Positions 37,601 through 46,149 of a stretch of DNA of 64,000 nt are shown here, piece after piece. The DNA comes from RYN-230 sp963770535 (GTDB lineage: Bacteria > Actinomycetota > Actinomycetes > Streptosporangiales > Streptosporangiaceae), in the NCBI GenBank assembly GCA_963770535.1, contig CAVYPZ010000004.1, forward strand, positions 1,054,001 through 1,118,000, written 5' to 3'. How positions within the stretch are numbered: position 1 is the stretch's first letter; every line of letters starts with the position of its first letter. A program made the position numbers and the translations under genes. The notes under the pieces are model-generated. The model ran no database searches and was not told the origin of the DNA. It was given only the letters and a program-made list of their open reading frames with translations.

Positions 37601-37747
37601 GTCCCCGCGAGCGCGTACGACCAGCTCCTGCGCGGAGCGGAGGGTTCCGAGGGAATCCCCGCGCCCGGGAGCCTGACGGGAGATAGCCCGGATGCTCGAA
37701 ACCGAGCTGAACGATTCACAGCAGAACGAGACAGCGCGCAACACTGA
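34679..37747 (+). CDS. Fused B12-binding-type radical SAM protein and DUF2344 protein
   Basis: Residues 1-620 match the TIGR03960 family (B12-binding-like domain plus radical SAM). The iron-sulfur motif is Cys274-x3-Cys278-x2-Cys281 (RGCTRGCRFCQAG), and a Cys-rich end CRWTPCYDCGVCSTMG may hold a second cluster. After a Gly/Pro linker (about 640-688) comes a DUF2344/TIGR03936 domain (RLIVRYAKRSRMRFASHRDIARAVERG, AGFTPHPKISYA). In many actinobacteria these are two adjacent genes before rne; here they are one frame. The last 110 residues are a low-complexity tail overlapping rne by 56 bp. The reaction is unknown; genomic neighbourhood suggests RNA or ribosome modification. GTG 34673 is an alternative start. 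Confidence 0.9.
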   Translation: MPVESVYPRLEPLLPQVRKPIQYVGGELNSVLRDWDAAEARWALMYPDAYEVGVPNQGIQILYEVLNECDGVLAERTYSVWPDLENLMRQHGIPQFTVDGHRPVAAFDVLGVSFATELCYTNLLSALDLAGIPLSAADRDERHPLVLAGGHAAFNPEPVAEFLDGAVLGDGEQAVLAISGLIKDWKRAGRPGGREGLLVRLATEAGVYVPRFYDVDYLPDGRIRRVAPNRSGVPFTVPKHTVMDLDEWPYPRKPLVPVAESVHERFSVEIFRGCTRGCRFCQAGMITRPVRERSVTTVGDMVECGLAESGFSEVGLLSLSSADHSEINEIVTGLADRYEGTSTGLSLPSTRVDAFNVTLANELSRGGKRSGLTFAPEGGSERIRKVINKMVTEEDLIRTVTTAYANGWRQVKLYFMCGLPTETDEDVLAIADLARRVIQAGREATGRKDIRCTVSIGGFVPKPHTPFQWAAQCGHETVDHRLRQLGAALRADRAYGRSVGYRYHDGQPSIVEGLLSRGDRRVAKVIRAAWQDGARFDGWSEHFSFGRWMRSAEQALADEPVDVAWYTTREREYSEVLPWDHLDAGLDRDWLWQDWQDAVDPAGAAEVEDCRWTPCYDCGVCSTMGTEIQTGPTGRTLLPLSVAGSPGGGPGGTGGAGEMPDSVSPAQPSPGRPRRPSDGPTRGADQPPVVQRLIVRYAKRSRMRFASHRDIARAVERGVRRARVPIAYSAGFTPHPKISYAGAAPTGTASEAEYLELSLTAVCDVAEVRDQLNAALPDGIDVIDVTEEASSLGALTFEASQWEVALPGIGRDEAAAAAETFLAQDGVEVERLTSKGMRRMDARAAVVTMQADWRGADERNAGYAILRMVVRHLTPAVRPDDILTALRRVAGLVPSSPPLVTRLVQGPLEAVAAEAGPAGQHVPAGPAEDRASPVAASPPDGVTPLGLHPSGPGAAQEHVETTRLGARPATLAGPVPASAYDQLLRGAEGSEGIPAPGSLTGDSPDARNRAERFTAERDSAQH

Positions 37748-40700
37748 CGGTGACGGAGGCGCAACGCCGTCCGGCCCGGCCGGAACGGCTGGTGCGGGCG
37801 ATACCGGCGGCGGCGACCCTGCCGCCGGCGAGTCGGCTGCGCCCCAGCGCCGGACCCGGAGGCCCCGCCGGGCCGCGACCCGGGCCGCCGGGCCGCCGGC
37901 GGAGGGCGTAGCGAGCACCGCTCCCGCGAGCACCGCGCCTGCTGGCACCACGCCGGCCGTGAGCGAGCCGGCTGTGAGCGAGCCGGCGATGACCTCGTCA
38001 CCCGTCGCGGCGCCGGTCGTGCCTGCCGTCCCGCCGGCCCCCAGCGGGTCCGGGTCGGTGCCGCAGGCCACCTTCCAGCCACCCCCCGTCATCTTCCAGC
38101 CGCCGGCTCCCGGCGAGCCCGACGCCGATCGCGGCCGGGTGCGAGACGAGCCAGCCACCGAGGACACCGGGCCGCAGGAGCCACCGGGTGACGGCGCGTC
38201 CGAAGGGTCGTCGCGGCGGCGCCGCCGCCGGGGCGGCAGCCGGGCCCGGGGCCAGGACGCCGACGGTGAGGCTCCCGGTGAGGACCCCGAGGACGGGGAC
38301 TTCGCCCCAGCCAGGAGCGGGCGCGAGGCTGCGGAGCGCGGCGGCAAGTCCGCCGAGACCAGTCAAGGCGACGGCAAGAGCGGCCAGGGCCGGCAGGGCA
38401 AGCAGGCCCAGGGCAAGCAGTCCCGGGGGAAGCAGGCCCAGGGCAAGCAGGCCCAGGAAGATCAGGCCCAGGAAAATCAGGCCCAGGGCCAGCCGAACGG
38501 TCCCGAAGACGAGGCTGGCGACGAAGACGGCGAAGACGGCGCCACCCGGCGCCGCAGGCGGCGCCGGCGCCGTGGCTCGGCGTCGGACGGGGAGCCCGCC
38601 GCCGACGATCCGCCCAACACGGTCGTGCACGTGCGGGTGCCGCGCGCGCAGACCTCCGACGAACCCGTATCCGTGAGCGACGTCCGGTCGGTGCGCGGCT
38701 CGACCCGCCTGGAGGCCAAGCGGCAGCGGCGGCGCGAGGGCCGCGAGTCCGGGCGCCGGCGCCCGCCCGTCATCACCGAGGCCGAGTTCCTGGCCCGGCG
38801 TGAGTCGGTGGACCGGGTCATGGTCGTCCGGCAGCAGAATGACCGGACCCAGATCGCCGTGCTCGAGGACGGCGTGCTCGTCGAGCACTACGTGGACAAG
38901 GCCAGCCATCAGTCCATGGTCGGCAACGTGTACCTGGGGAAGGTGCAGAACGTCCTGCCGTCCATGGAGGCAGCCTTCGTGGACGTGGGCAAGGGCCGGA
39001 ACGCGGTGCTGTACGCGGGCGAGGTGAACTTCGACGCCAGCGGGCTGGAGGGCGACTCCAAGCGGATCGAGTCCGCGCTCAAGTCCGGCCAGTCCGTCCT
39101 GGTCCAGGTGACCAAGGACCCGGTCGGGCACAAGGGCGCCCGGCTGACCAGCCAGGTGAGCCTGCCCGGGCGGTACCTGGTCTATGTCCCCGGTGGCTCC
39201 ATGATGGGCATCAGCCGCAAGCTTCCCGACAAGGAGCGCACCAGGCTGAAGCAGATCCTCAAGCAGGTCATGCCCGACGGAGCCGGCGTGATCGTGCGGA
39301 CTGCCGCGGAAGGCGCGACCGACGAAGAGCTGTCCCGGGACGTCGCCCGGCTGGCCGCCCAGTGGGAAGCCATCGAGCAGAAGTCCAAGACCGCCAACGC
39401 GCCCGAGCAGCTGTACAGCGAGCCGGACCTGACCATCCGCGTGGTCCGGGACATCTTCAACGAGGACTTCGCCTCGCTGGTGGTGGCCGGGGACGAAGGC
39501 TGGGATCTGGTCTACGAGTACGTCCGGTACGTGGCCCCGCACCTGGCGGAGCGGCTCACCCACTGGACCGACGACGAGGATGTGTACGCCAGGTACCGGA
39601 TCGATGAGCAGCTGGCCAAGGCGCTGGAGCGCAAGGTGTGGCTGCCCAGCGGCGGTTCCCTCGTCATCGACAACACCGAGGCCATGACGGTCGTTGACGT
39701 CAACACCGGGAAGTTCACCGGGCAGGGCGGCAACCTCGAAGAGACCGTCACCCGGAACAACCTCGAGGCGGCCGAGGAGATCGTCCGGCAGCTCCGGCTG
39801 CGGGATGTCGGCGGCATCATCGTGATCGACTTCATCGACATGGTCCTGGAGAGCAACCGCGAGCTTGTGCTGCGCCGGATGCTGGAATGCCTGGCCCGGG
39901 ACCGCACCAAGCACCAGGTGGCGGAGGTCACCTCGCTTGGCCTGGTCCAGATGACCCGTAAGCGGGTCGGCGCCGGGCTGCTGGAGGCGTTCTCCGAGCC
40001 CTGCGACTGCTGCAACGGCCGCGGCCGGATCATCTCCCTCGACCTGACCGAGCCGGCCGGCACGAGCCAGCGGGGGCGCTCCGGTAATGATGACGGGCGC
40101 CAGGGTGGCGGAGGCCGCCAGGACCGCAGCGGCCGCGCGGACCGGAACGGGCAGCAGGACCGGAACGGCCGGGGCGACCGGAACGGGCGGGGCGACCGGA
40201 ACAGCCGCCAGGACCGAAACGGCCACCAGGACCGGGCCGCGGACGAAGCCGCAGCTCCGGAGGCCAGCGGGCCGGACGCCAGTGCGCCGGACGCCAGCGG
40301 GCCAGATGCCAGCGGGCGGGACGCCAGTGTGCCGGACGCCAGCGGGCGGGACGCCAGTGCGCCGGACGCCAGCGGGCCGGCGGCCGCGGCGGCGCTCGTC
40401 GGTGGGCCGGGGGAGCGCCAGGGCGGACGCCGCCGGCGGCGCTCCGCGACCCGCCCCGCGGGGGCGCCTGACCCGGAGATTTTCCCCGCCGCCGAGGCTG
40501 TGATCACAACGGCTACTGTGGCCGCCGGGTCCGGGACCGGTACCGAGGCTGCGCCTGGCCCGGAAGCCGTGACCGGCACTGAGCCCGTGACCGGCGCTGG
40601 AGCCTGTGACCGGCGCTGAGGCCGTGACTGGCGCGAGGCCGTGACCGGCGCTGACCGTGACGCGCTGAGGCCGTGACCGGCGCGGAGGCCGTGACCGGCG

Positions 40701-41151
40701 CTGAGGCCGTGACCGGCACTGAGGCCGTGACCGGCCAGGAGCCTGAGACGCGCGCCCAGCCTGTGACCAGCCCGGAGGGAGTGGCTGGCCCGGACAGCGC
40801 GGCTGCCGCTCACGCCGGGTCCAGCGCCCAGGCCAGCCCGGCCGGGGGGAACCTGAGCGCCGGGGAGGCGGCGTCGGCCGTATCCTCGTGGCCCGCCGGC
40901 GATCCCGGGGCCGCTGCCCAGGTCGCCGCGGAGGTCTCGCCGGCGCCTGCCGAAGCCCCGCCCACCACCGGCGCGGAGCCCAGCTTCCCCGAGCCCGGCG
41001 CCCCTGAGCCCGACGCGGAGGCCAGCCACCCTGAGGCCGGCGACCCTGAGGCCGGCCACCGCTGGACGAGGCCGGCCACACTCAGGAGGGGGACGAGCGT
41101 TCCCCGCAGGAGGCCGAGGCCGCCGCGGACGAGGAGCACCCGCCTTTCTGA
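37692..41151 (+). CDS. rne: Ribonuclease E/G, C-terminal tail broken by indels
   Basis: An endoribonuclease for mRNA decay and rRNA processing. ATG 37692 begins a roughly 400-residue disordered N-terminus with QAQGK repeats. The S1 domain starts at about 410 (VGNVYLGKVQ). The catalytic core has Asp669 (VVDVNTGKF) and DFIDM (713-717), and the zinc-link CxxC is Cys771/Cys774. A C-terminal tail of DRNG and DAS repeats follows. The first stop is at 40619 inside an 18-bp repeat (EAVTGA). The tail continues in another frame from about 40673 and, after a second shift near 41060, in a third frame to a TGA at 41151 (end EEHPPF). A whole protein of about 1150 residues suits actinobacterial RNase E. The core is certain, the tail is reconstruction. 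Confidence 0.9.
38384..38492 (+). repeat. 15-bp repeats in the rne N-terminal region
   Basis: Repeats of aagcaggcccagggc and variants encode QAQGK/QAQED/QAQEN. They make a charged, glutamine-rich disordered segment and keep the frame. Confidence 0.88.
40262..40742 (+). repeat. Two tandem repeat tracts in the rne 3' region
   Basis: From 40262 to 40385 a 15-bp unit (gacgccagcgggcgg and variants) encodes D-A-S-G/A-P/R. From about 40566 to 40742 an 18-bp unit (gaggccgtgaccggcgct) encodes EAVTGA. The second tract contains several one-base gains and losses, and the frame breaks there. Confidence 0.88.
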
Positions 41152-41408
41152 TAACCTGAGTGGTCGGCGCACATAGCGGATCGGGGCTTCACGGTCCCAC
41201 GCCGGTGTGCGAGGCAGGCCCCCGTCCGGTGCCCGTCCAGAGCAGGCGCTAGTCACGTCCCGTGCTAGCCACTGCCGCGGGCGACGCGGTGGGTCGCGCC
41301 AGGCAGAACCCCGGACCAGGCCAGGCGGCCTGGCCCGCCCTGAACGAGACAGCGGCCCAGGCCGCATGAGGCCGCGGCCTAGCCGCGAAGGCAGAGAGCG
41401 AGTTCTCG

Positions 41409-41747
41409 GTGTACGCGATCGTGCGCTGCGGTGGCAGGCAGGAGAAGGCGGCGGTGGACGACGTACTCACCGTCAACACGGTGGCTGGTGATGTGGGTTC
41501 CACCGTGACGTTGTCGGCGTTGCTCGTCGTCGATGACGGCAACGTCATCAGCGACGCGGCCGAACTGGACCACTACAAGGTCACGGCGGAGATCCTGGGC
41601 CCGGTGGCAGGCCCCAAGATCAACATGATCCAGTACAAGAACAAGACCGGGTACCGGCGGCGCCTGGGACACCGGCAGCACTACACCCAGCTGAAGATCA
41701 CCGGCATCAGCTCCCCCAAGAGCAGTGCCGGCAAGAAGAGGAGCTGA
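41409..41747 (+). CDS. rplU: 50S ribosomal protein L21
   Basis: A large-subunit protein that binds 23S rRNA. GTG 41409 starts MYAIVRCGGRQEKA. The 112 residues are complete, with the C-terminal signature KNKTGYRRRLGHRQHYTQLKI. It lies six bases before rpmA, as in nearly all bacteria. The 257 bp upstream, after the rne tail, hold no other gene and should carry the promoter. Confidence 0.97.
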   Translation: MYAIVRCGGRQEKAAVDDVLTVNTVAGDVGSTVTLSALLVVDDGNVISDAAELDHYKVTAEILGPVAGPKINMIQYKNKTGYRRRLGHRQHYTQLKITGISSPKSSAGKKRS

Positions 41748-41753
41748 GCTGAC

Positions 41754-42032
41754 GTGGCACACAAGAAGGGCGCGTCGTCCAGCCGGAACGGACGTGACTC
41801 CGCGGCGCAGCGCCTCGGCGTGAAGCGTTTCGGCGGACAGCAGGTCAACGCGGGCGAGATCATCGTGCGCCAGCGTGGCACGCACTTCCACCCTGGCCCC
41901 GGTGTGGGTCGCGGCGGTGACGACACGCTGTTCGCGCTGATCGCGGGCAAGGTGACGTTCGGCAGCGTGCGGCGGCGCCGGGCGATCAGCGTGATCGCGG
42001 CGGAGCCGGGTGACTCCCCGGCGGCGGAATAG
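41754..42032 (+). CDS. rpmA: 50S ribosomal protein L27
   Basis: A ribosomal protein whose N-terminus reaches the peptidyl transferase centre. The 92 residues start MAHKKGASSSRNGRDS, with the conserved GVKRFGGQQVNAGEIIVRQRGTHFHPG. There is no N-terminal cleavage extension of the firmicute kind. It is co-transcribed with rplU and followed by a strong terminator. Confidence 0.97.
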   Translation: MAHKKGASSSRNGRDSAAQRLGVKRFGGQQVNAGEIIVRQRGTHFHPGPGVGRGGDDTLFALIAGKVTFGSVRRRRAISVIAAEPGDSPAAE

Positions 42033-42063
42033 GGTCCGCCAGAAGCGATCTCATCGAGCGTAG

Positions 42064-42101
42064 GCATCAGGGGCGGACCGGTGGCGGTCCGCCCCTGATG
42101 C
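42064..42101 (+). terminator. Perfect 16-bp hairpin after rpmA
   Basis: gcatcaggggcggacc at 42064-42079 pairs perfectly with 42086-42101 around a 6-nt loop (ggtggc). It lies 32 bp after the rpmA stop and 68 bp before obg. No U-tract follows, as is common in actinobacteria. Confidence 0.88.
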
Positions 42102-42168
42102 GTATGAACGGCACAAGTCCGGCGGCCCGTGCGGCGGCCAGGAGGGTAAGACCCCGGAAGGAGGGGCA

Positions 42169-43548
42169 GTGGCAGAGTTCGCGGACCGGGCAGTCCTGCA
42201 CATCAAGGCCGGTAACGGCGGGCACGGCTGCGCCTCGGTCCACCGCGAAAAGTTTAAGCCGCTAGGTGGTCCGGACGGAGGCAACGGAGGGCGCGGTGGC
42301 GCGGTAATCCTCGAGGTGCACCCCAGCGTGGCCACGTTGCTCGACTTCCACCGCCGTCCGGTGCGCAAGGCCGGCAACGGCACGCAGGGATCCGGCTCGA
42401 ACCGCAACGGTGCCAACGGTGAGGACCTGGTCATCCGGGTCCCGAACGGGACCGTGGTCACAACCGACGACGGTGAGGTCCTGGCCGACCTGATGGGAAC
42501 GGGGACCAGGTTCGTGGCCGCCGAGGGCGGCCGCGGCGGGCTCGGCAACGCCGCCCTGTCCTCAATGAAACGCAAGGCACCCGGGTTCGCGCTGCGCGGC
42601 GAACCAGGCGCGGAGTACTCCCTGGTCCTCGAGCTCAAGACGGTAGCCGACGCGGGGCTGGTGGGCTTCCCCAACGCAGGCAAGTCCTCGCTGATCGGGG
42701 CCCTGTCCGCGGCCAAGCCGAAGGTCGGCGACTATCCGTTCACCACGCTGACCCCGCACCTCGGCGTGGTGGAGGCAGGCGACGTCCAGTTCGTGGCGGC
42801 GGATGTGCCCGGCCTGATCCCCGGGGCCAGCGAGGGTAAGGGCCTGGGCCTGGACTTCCTGCGGCACGTCGAGCGCTGCTCGGTGCTGGTGCACGTGCTG
42901 GACTGCACGGCCCCGGAGACCAGCGGGGACCCTGCCCGCAATCCGGTCGCCGACTTCGACGTGATCGAGGCCGAACTCACCGCCTATGGTGGCGTGACCG
43001 GTGCGGACCTGCGGGACCGGCCCCGGATCGTGGTGCTGAACAAGATCGACGTGCCGGCCGCGCGGGCGGTGGCGGAGCAGGCCGCGCCGGTGCTGGCCGC
43101 CCGGGGCCTGACCGTGTGCCAGGTGTCCGCGGCCACCCGGGAAGGGGTCCGGGAGCTGGCGTTCGCGCTGGCGGCGGTGGTGGCCGAGGTCCGCGCGGCG
43201 GCCCCCGTCGAGGAACCGACCCGCCGGGTGATCCGGCCGCAGCCGGCCGCGGGGCCGGAGTTCGTGATCGAGCCGGCCGGGGAGAACACGTTCCTGGTCC
43301 GGGGCGACAAACCGTGGCGCTGGGTTCAGCAGACCGACTTCGCGAACGAGGAGGCCGTGGGCTATCTCGCCGACCGCCTGGCCAAGCTCGGCGTGGAAGA
43401 AGCCCTGGCCGAGGCGGGCGCGGAAGACGGCGCCGAGGTCATGATCGGCAACGGCGAGGAAGCCGTGGTGTTCGACTGGGACCCGGACATCCCCGCGGGC
43501 CAGGGCGGCCGGGGCCCCCGCGGCACCGACCGCCGCCTCGCCCCGTGA
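42169..43548 (+). CDS. obg: GTPase Obg (CgtA)
   Basis: An essential GTPase linked to 50S assembly and, in streptomycetes, to the onset of differentiation. The 459 residues contain the glycine-rich Obg fold (GNGGHGCASVHREKF onward), the G domain with P-loop GFPNAGKSS at 166-174, DVPGLIPGASEGKGLG and NKID, and a C-terminal OCT domain. GTG 42169 has GGAGGGG upstream. Confidence 0.96.
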   Translation: MAEFADRAVLHIKAGNGGHGCASVHREKFKPLGGPDGGNGGRGGAVILEVHPSVATLLDFHRRPVRKAGNGTQGSGSNRNGANGEDLVIRVPNGTVVTTDDGEVLADLMGTGTRFVAAEGGRGGLGNAALSSMKRKAPGFALRGEPGAEYSLVLELKTVADAGLVGFPNAGKSSLIGALSAAKPKVGDYPFTTLTPHLGVVEAGDVQFVAADVPGLIPGASEGKGLGLDFLRHVERCSVLVHVLDCTAPETSGDPARNPVADFDVIEAELTAYGGVTGADLRDRPRIVVLNKIDVPAARAVAEQAAPVLAARGLTVCQVSAATREGVRELAFALAAVVAEVRAAAPVEEPTRRVIRPQPAAGPEFVIEPAGENTFLVRGDKPWRWVQQTDFANEEAVGYLADRLAKLGVEEALAEAGAEDGAEVMIGNGEEAVVFDWDPDIPAGQGGRGPRGTDRRLAP

Positions 43549-43654
43549 GGCCGTCCGTGCCGTCAGCTCGCCCCGTGAGGTCGTCTGCGCCGCCGGCCCG
43601 CCCGGTGGTCCTGCCCGCGCGGCCAGCTCGTCCGGTGGTCCTGCCCGTCCCCGA

Positions 43655-43700
43655 TGATCATGGGGTTGCTGGGGGCATAGCCCCAGCAACCCCATGATCA
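43655..43700. repeat. Palindromic element, copy 2 (20-bp perfect stem)
   Basis: Twenty bases from 43655 (tgatcatggggttgctgggg) are perfectly inverted at 43681-43700 around gcatag. The outer tgatcatggg/cccatgatca and the inner ccccagca match the element at 15104-15154. It sits between obg and proB and could act as a terminator, but the shared sequence goes beyond what termination needs. Confidence 0.93.
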
Positions 43701-43773
43701 CGACGGTCAATGTGTGGCTGAAGTGAATGACGGGGCAAGGGTGAATGACGGGGCTGGGCGGGGGAAGGGACCT

Positions 43774-44966
43774 ATGGGACAAGCCCCGCAGACGCAGTGG
43801 CCGGGGATCGCGGACGCCAGCCCGGTGGTGGTCAAGGTCGGGTCCTCCTCGCTGACGACCCCCCGGGGCGGGATCGACGAGGACCGGATCGCGGCCCTGG
43901 CCGACGCGCTCGCGGCCCGGGCGCACGGCGGCTCGCAGGTCGTGCTGGTGTCCTCGGGGGCCATCGCGGCGGGCCTGGCCCCGCTGGGGCTGCCGCGCCG
44001 GCCTCGTGACCTGGCCACCCAGCAGGCCGCGGCCAGCGTGGGGCAGGGCCTGCTGGTCGCCCGGTACTCCGCGGCGTTCGCCCGGCACGCGGTCCGCACC
44101 GGCCAGGTGCTGTTGAGCGCCGATGACCTGATGCGCCGGGCGCATTACCGCAACGCCCAGCGCACGCTGAGCCGGCTGCTCGAACTCGGAATCCTGCCGA
44201 TCGTCAACGAGAACGACACGGTGGCCACGGACGAGATCAGGTTCGGGGACAACGACCGGCTGGCCGCGCTCGTCGCCCACGTGGTCCGGGCCGGGGCCCT
44301 CATCCTGCTGTCCGACGTGGACGCCCTGTACGACACCGACCCGCGGCAGCCCGGCGCCCGGCGGATCACCGAGGTGCGCAGCCGCGCCGACCTCGACGGA
44401 GTCGCCCTGGGCCGGGCCGGCGCGGGCGGGGCGGGGCCGGCCGCACGCCCGGCGGCCGGCCTGGCCGCACGCCGATGGTCGGGACCGGCGGGATGGTGAC
44501 CAAAGTGGATGCGGCCATGATCGCGACCGAGGCGGGGATCCCGACCGTGGTGGCCAGCGCCGCCGCCGCCCGCGAGGTGCTGGCGGGCGAGCCGCTGGGC
44601 ACGTACTTCGCGCCTGGCCAGCGCCGGCCGCCCCGGGCCCGGCAGCTGTGGCTGGCTCATGCGGCCGCCAGCCACGGCCGTCTGCTGCTGGACGAAGGGG
44701 CGGCCAGGGCGATCGAGGGCGGCCGCGCATCGTTGCTGCCCGCCGGGATCACCGGCGTCGAAGGCGGGTTCGACGCGGGCGACCCTGTTGACCTGTGCGG
44801 CCCGGATGGCCGGGTGATCGCCCGCGGGCTGGTCAACTACGACGCGTCCGAGATCCCCGCCATGATGGGCCGCTCCACGCACGACCTGGCCGCCCAGCGG
44901 GGCCCCGAGTACGAGCGCGAGATCGTGCACCGGGACGATCTCGTCCTGCTCAGGGCCCCCCGCTAA
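43774..44966 (+). CDS. proB: Glutamate 5-kinase, one frameshift
   Basis: It phosphorylates glutamate in the first step of proline synthesis. ATG 43774 has a GGAAGGGA site. The amino-acid kinase domain shows VVKVGSSSLT, LVSSGAIAAGL, VNENDTVATDEIRFGDNDRL and GTGGMVTKVDAA. A C-terminal PUA domain (LPAGITGVEGGFDAGD...) follows. Between about 44400 and 44475 the frame slips by one base in a GGCCGG-rich stretch, splitting the gene just before GTGGM. Both halves are conserved, so an error is likelier than loss. proA, usually next, is absent here. Confidence 0.88.
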
Positions 44967-44990
44967 GACACCCTGCTCAGGCGGCGGCGC

Positions 44991-46064
44991 TTACTCGCTG
45001 CCGCTGTTGCCGCCGCCGCCGCTGTTGCCGCTGCCGCCGCTGTTGCCGCCGCCGCCGCGGCGGCCGAAGAGTCCCTCGAAGATCCGTTCCCCGGCTCCCA
45101 CCGTGCTCTCGGCCACCCCCTTGACCAGGCCGATGAACGGGTCCTCGGACCGGCTCCAGGAGTCCTGGTAGGACCGGGCCGCGGACCTGAACTCGTCCTG
45201 CACCGAGGCGTTGCCGTCGTCCTCGCGGCGCGGGTAGTTGCCAGCCAGGATCGCCTCGTACTCGCCCTCGGCCACCCAGTGGTCCAGCTCCGCGAACCGC
45301 ACCACCGCGAACGGGTGGGTGGTGCCGAGCATCTGGAGCATCTTGAGGAAGCCTTCCCGCACGTCCGGGACGGCGTCGTACTCGCGGGCCTGCCGGAGGA
45401 ACTCGTCCGGGCTGAGCTCGGAGATCCGCGAGCCGCCGGCGATCTTCATCAGCGCCCGGCGCCCCGCCCCCGGATCCTGGCTGGCCAGCACGCCCGCCCG
45501 GTCGCAGGACAGCTCGGACTTGCGGTACCACTCCTCCAGCCCGGTGATGATCACCTTCAGGCCGATGTAGCCGATGGCGAACCAGGCCAGCCGGGCAGCC
45601 AGTGAGGTCAGGATGTACAGCATGGTCCGGTACACCGCGTGCCCGGACAGCACGTGGCCGAGCTCGTGCCCGATCACGAACCGGTGCTCCTCGGCGTCCA
45701 GCAAGTCGACCAGGCCGGTCGTGATGACGATGAACGGCTTGTCGGAGCCCAGGGCCATCGCGTTCGGCTGCGGGTCCTGGGTGATGAACAGCTCGGGCAC
45801 CTCGGGCAGGTCCAGGATGGCGGCACCGTCCAGCAGCAGCTGGTACAGGTGCGGGTACTGCTCGTTCGAGGCCCGCACCGAGCTGGCCAGGAACATCAGG
45901 CGCAGGTTCCGGTCGCTGAACAGCGAGGCCAGACGCTTGAGCAGCGCGTCGAAGCCGGTGAGTTTACGCAGGGCTACCAGCGCCGAGCGGTCAGCGGGGT
46001 GCTCGTAGGCACGGGAGCTGATCCCGGGAAGGCGGACGCGGGCACGATCCGGCACAGTGGTCAT
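44991..46064 (-). CDS. M48-family membrane metallopeptidase
   Basis: A zinc peptidase related to HtpX/Ste24 enzymes, which cleave membrane or misfolded proteins. The zinc motif HELGH is at about 133-137 when counted from MTTVPDRARV. The downstream SELSCDRAG supplies the third ligand. Two hydrophobic segments (TMLYILTSLAARLAWFAIG...) lie between them. The C-terminus is a Gly/Ser/Asn repeat. ATG 46073 and an upstream in-frame ATG at 46118 are alternative starts; neither has a clear ribosome site. It faces proB tail to tail. Confidence 0.88.
   Translation of the reverse strand: MTTVPDRARVRLPGISSRAYEHPADRSALVALRKLTGFDALLKRLASLFSDRNLRLMFLASSVRASNEQYPHLYQLLLDGAAILDLPEVPELFITQDPQPNAMALGSDKPFIVITTGLVDLLDAEEHRFVIGHELGHVLSGHAVYRTMLYILTSLAARLAWFAIGYIGLKVIITGLEEWYRKSELSCDRAGVLASQDPGAGRRALMKIAGGSRISELSPDEFLRQAREYDAVPDVREGFLKMLQMLGTTHPFAVVRFAELDHWVAEGEYEAILAGNYPRREDDGNASVQDEFRSAARSYQDSWSRSEDPFIGLVKGVAESTVGAGERIFEGLFGRRGGGGNSGGSGNSGGGGNSGSE
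44994..45059 (-). repeat. Gly/Ser/Asn-coding triplet repeat in the M48 gene
   Basis: ccgctgttgccgccgccg-type units repeat about three and a half times. They encode GGGGNSGG runs at the extreme C-terminus of the peptidase. Confidence 0.85.
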
Positions 46065-46149
46065 GGCAGCCATGCTAGGCCGTGTTCGGGACCTAGCCGG
46101 CCGGCCTAGCTCCACCAATAGGCCGCGGGCCGGGCCGCCCGCACGGCGA

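Noticed and set aside
37998..41081. A 1027-codon minus-strand frame across rne
   Set aside because: It mirrors the repeats of the rne gene and has no recognisable domain; the plus strand encodes a conserved RNase E/G.
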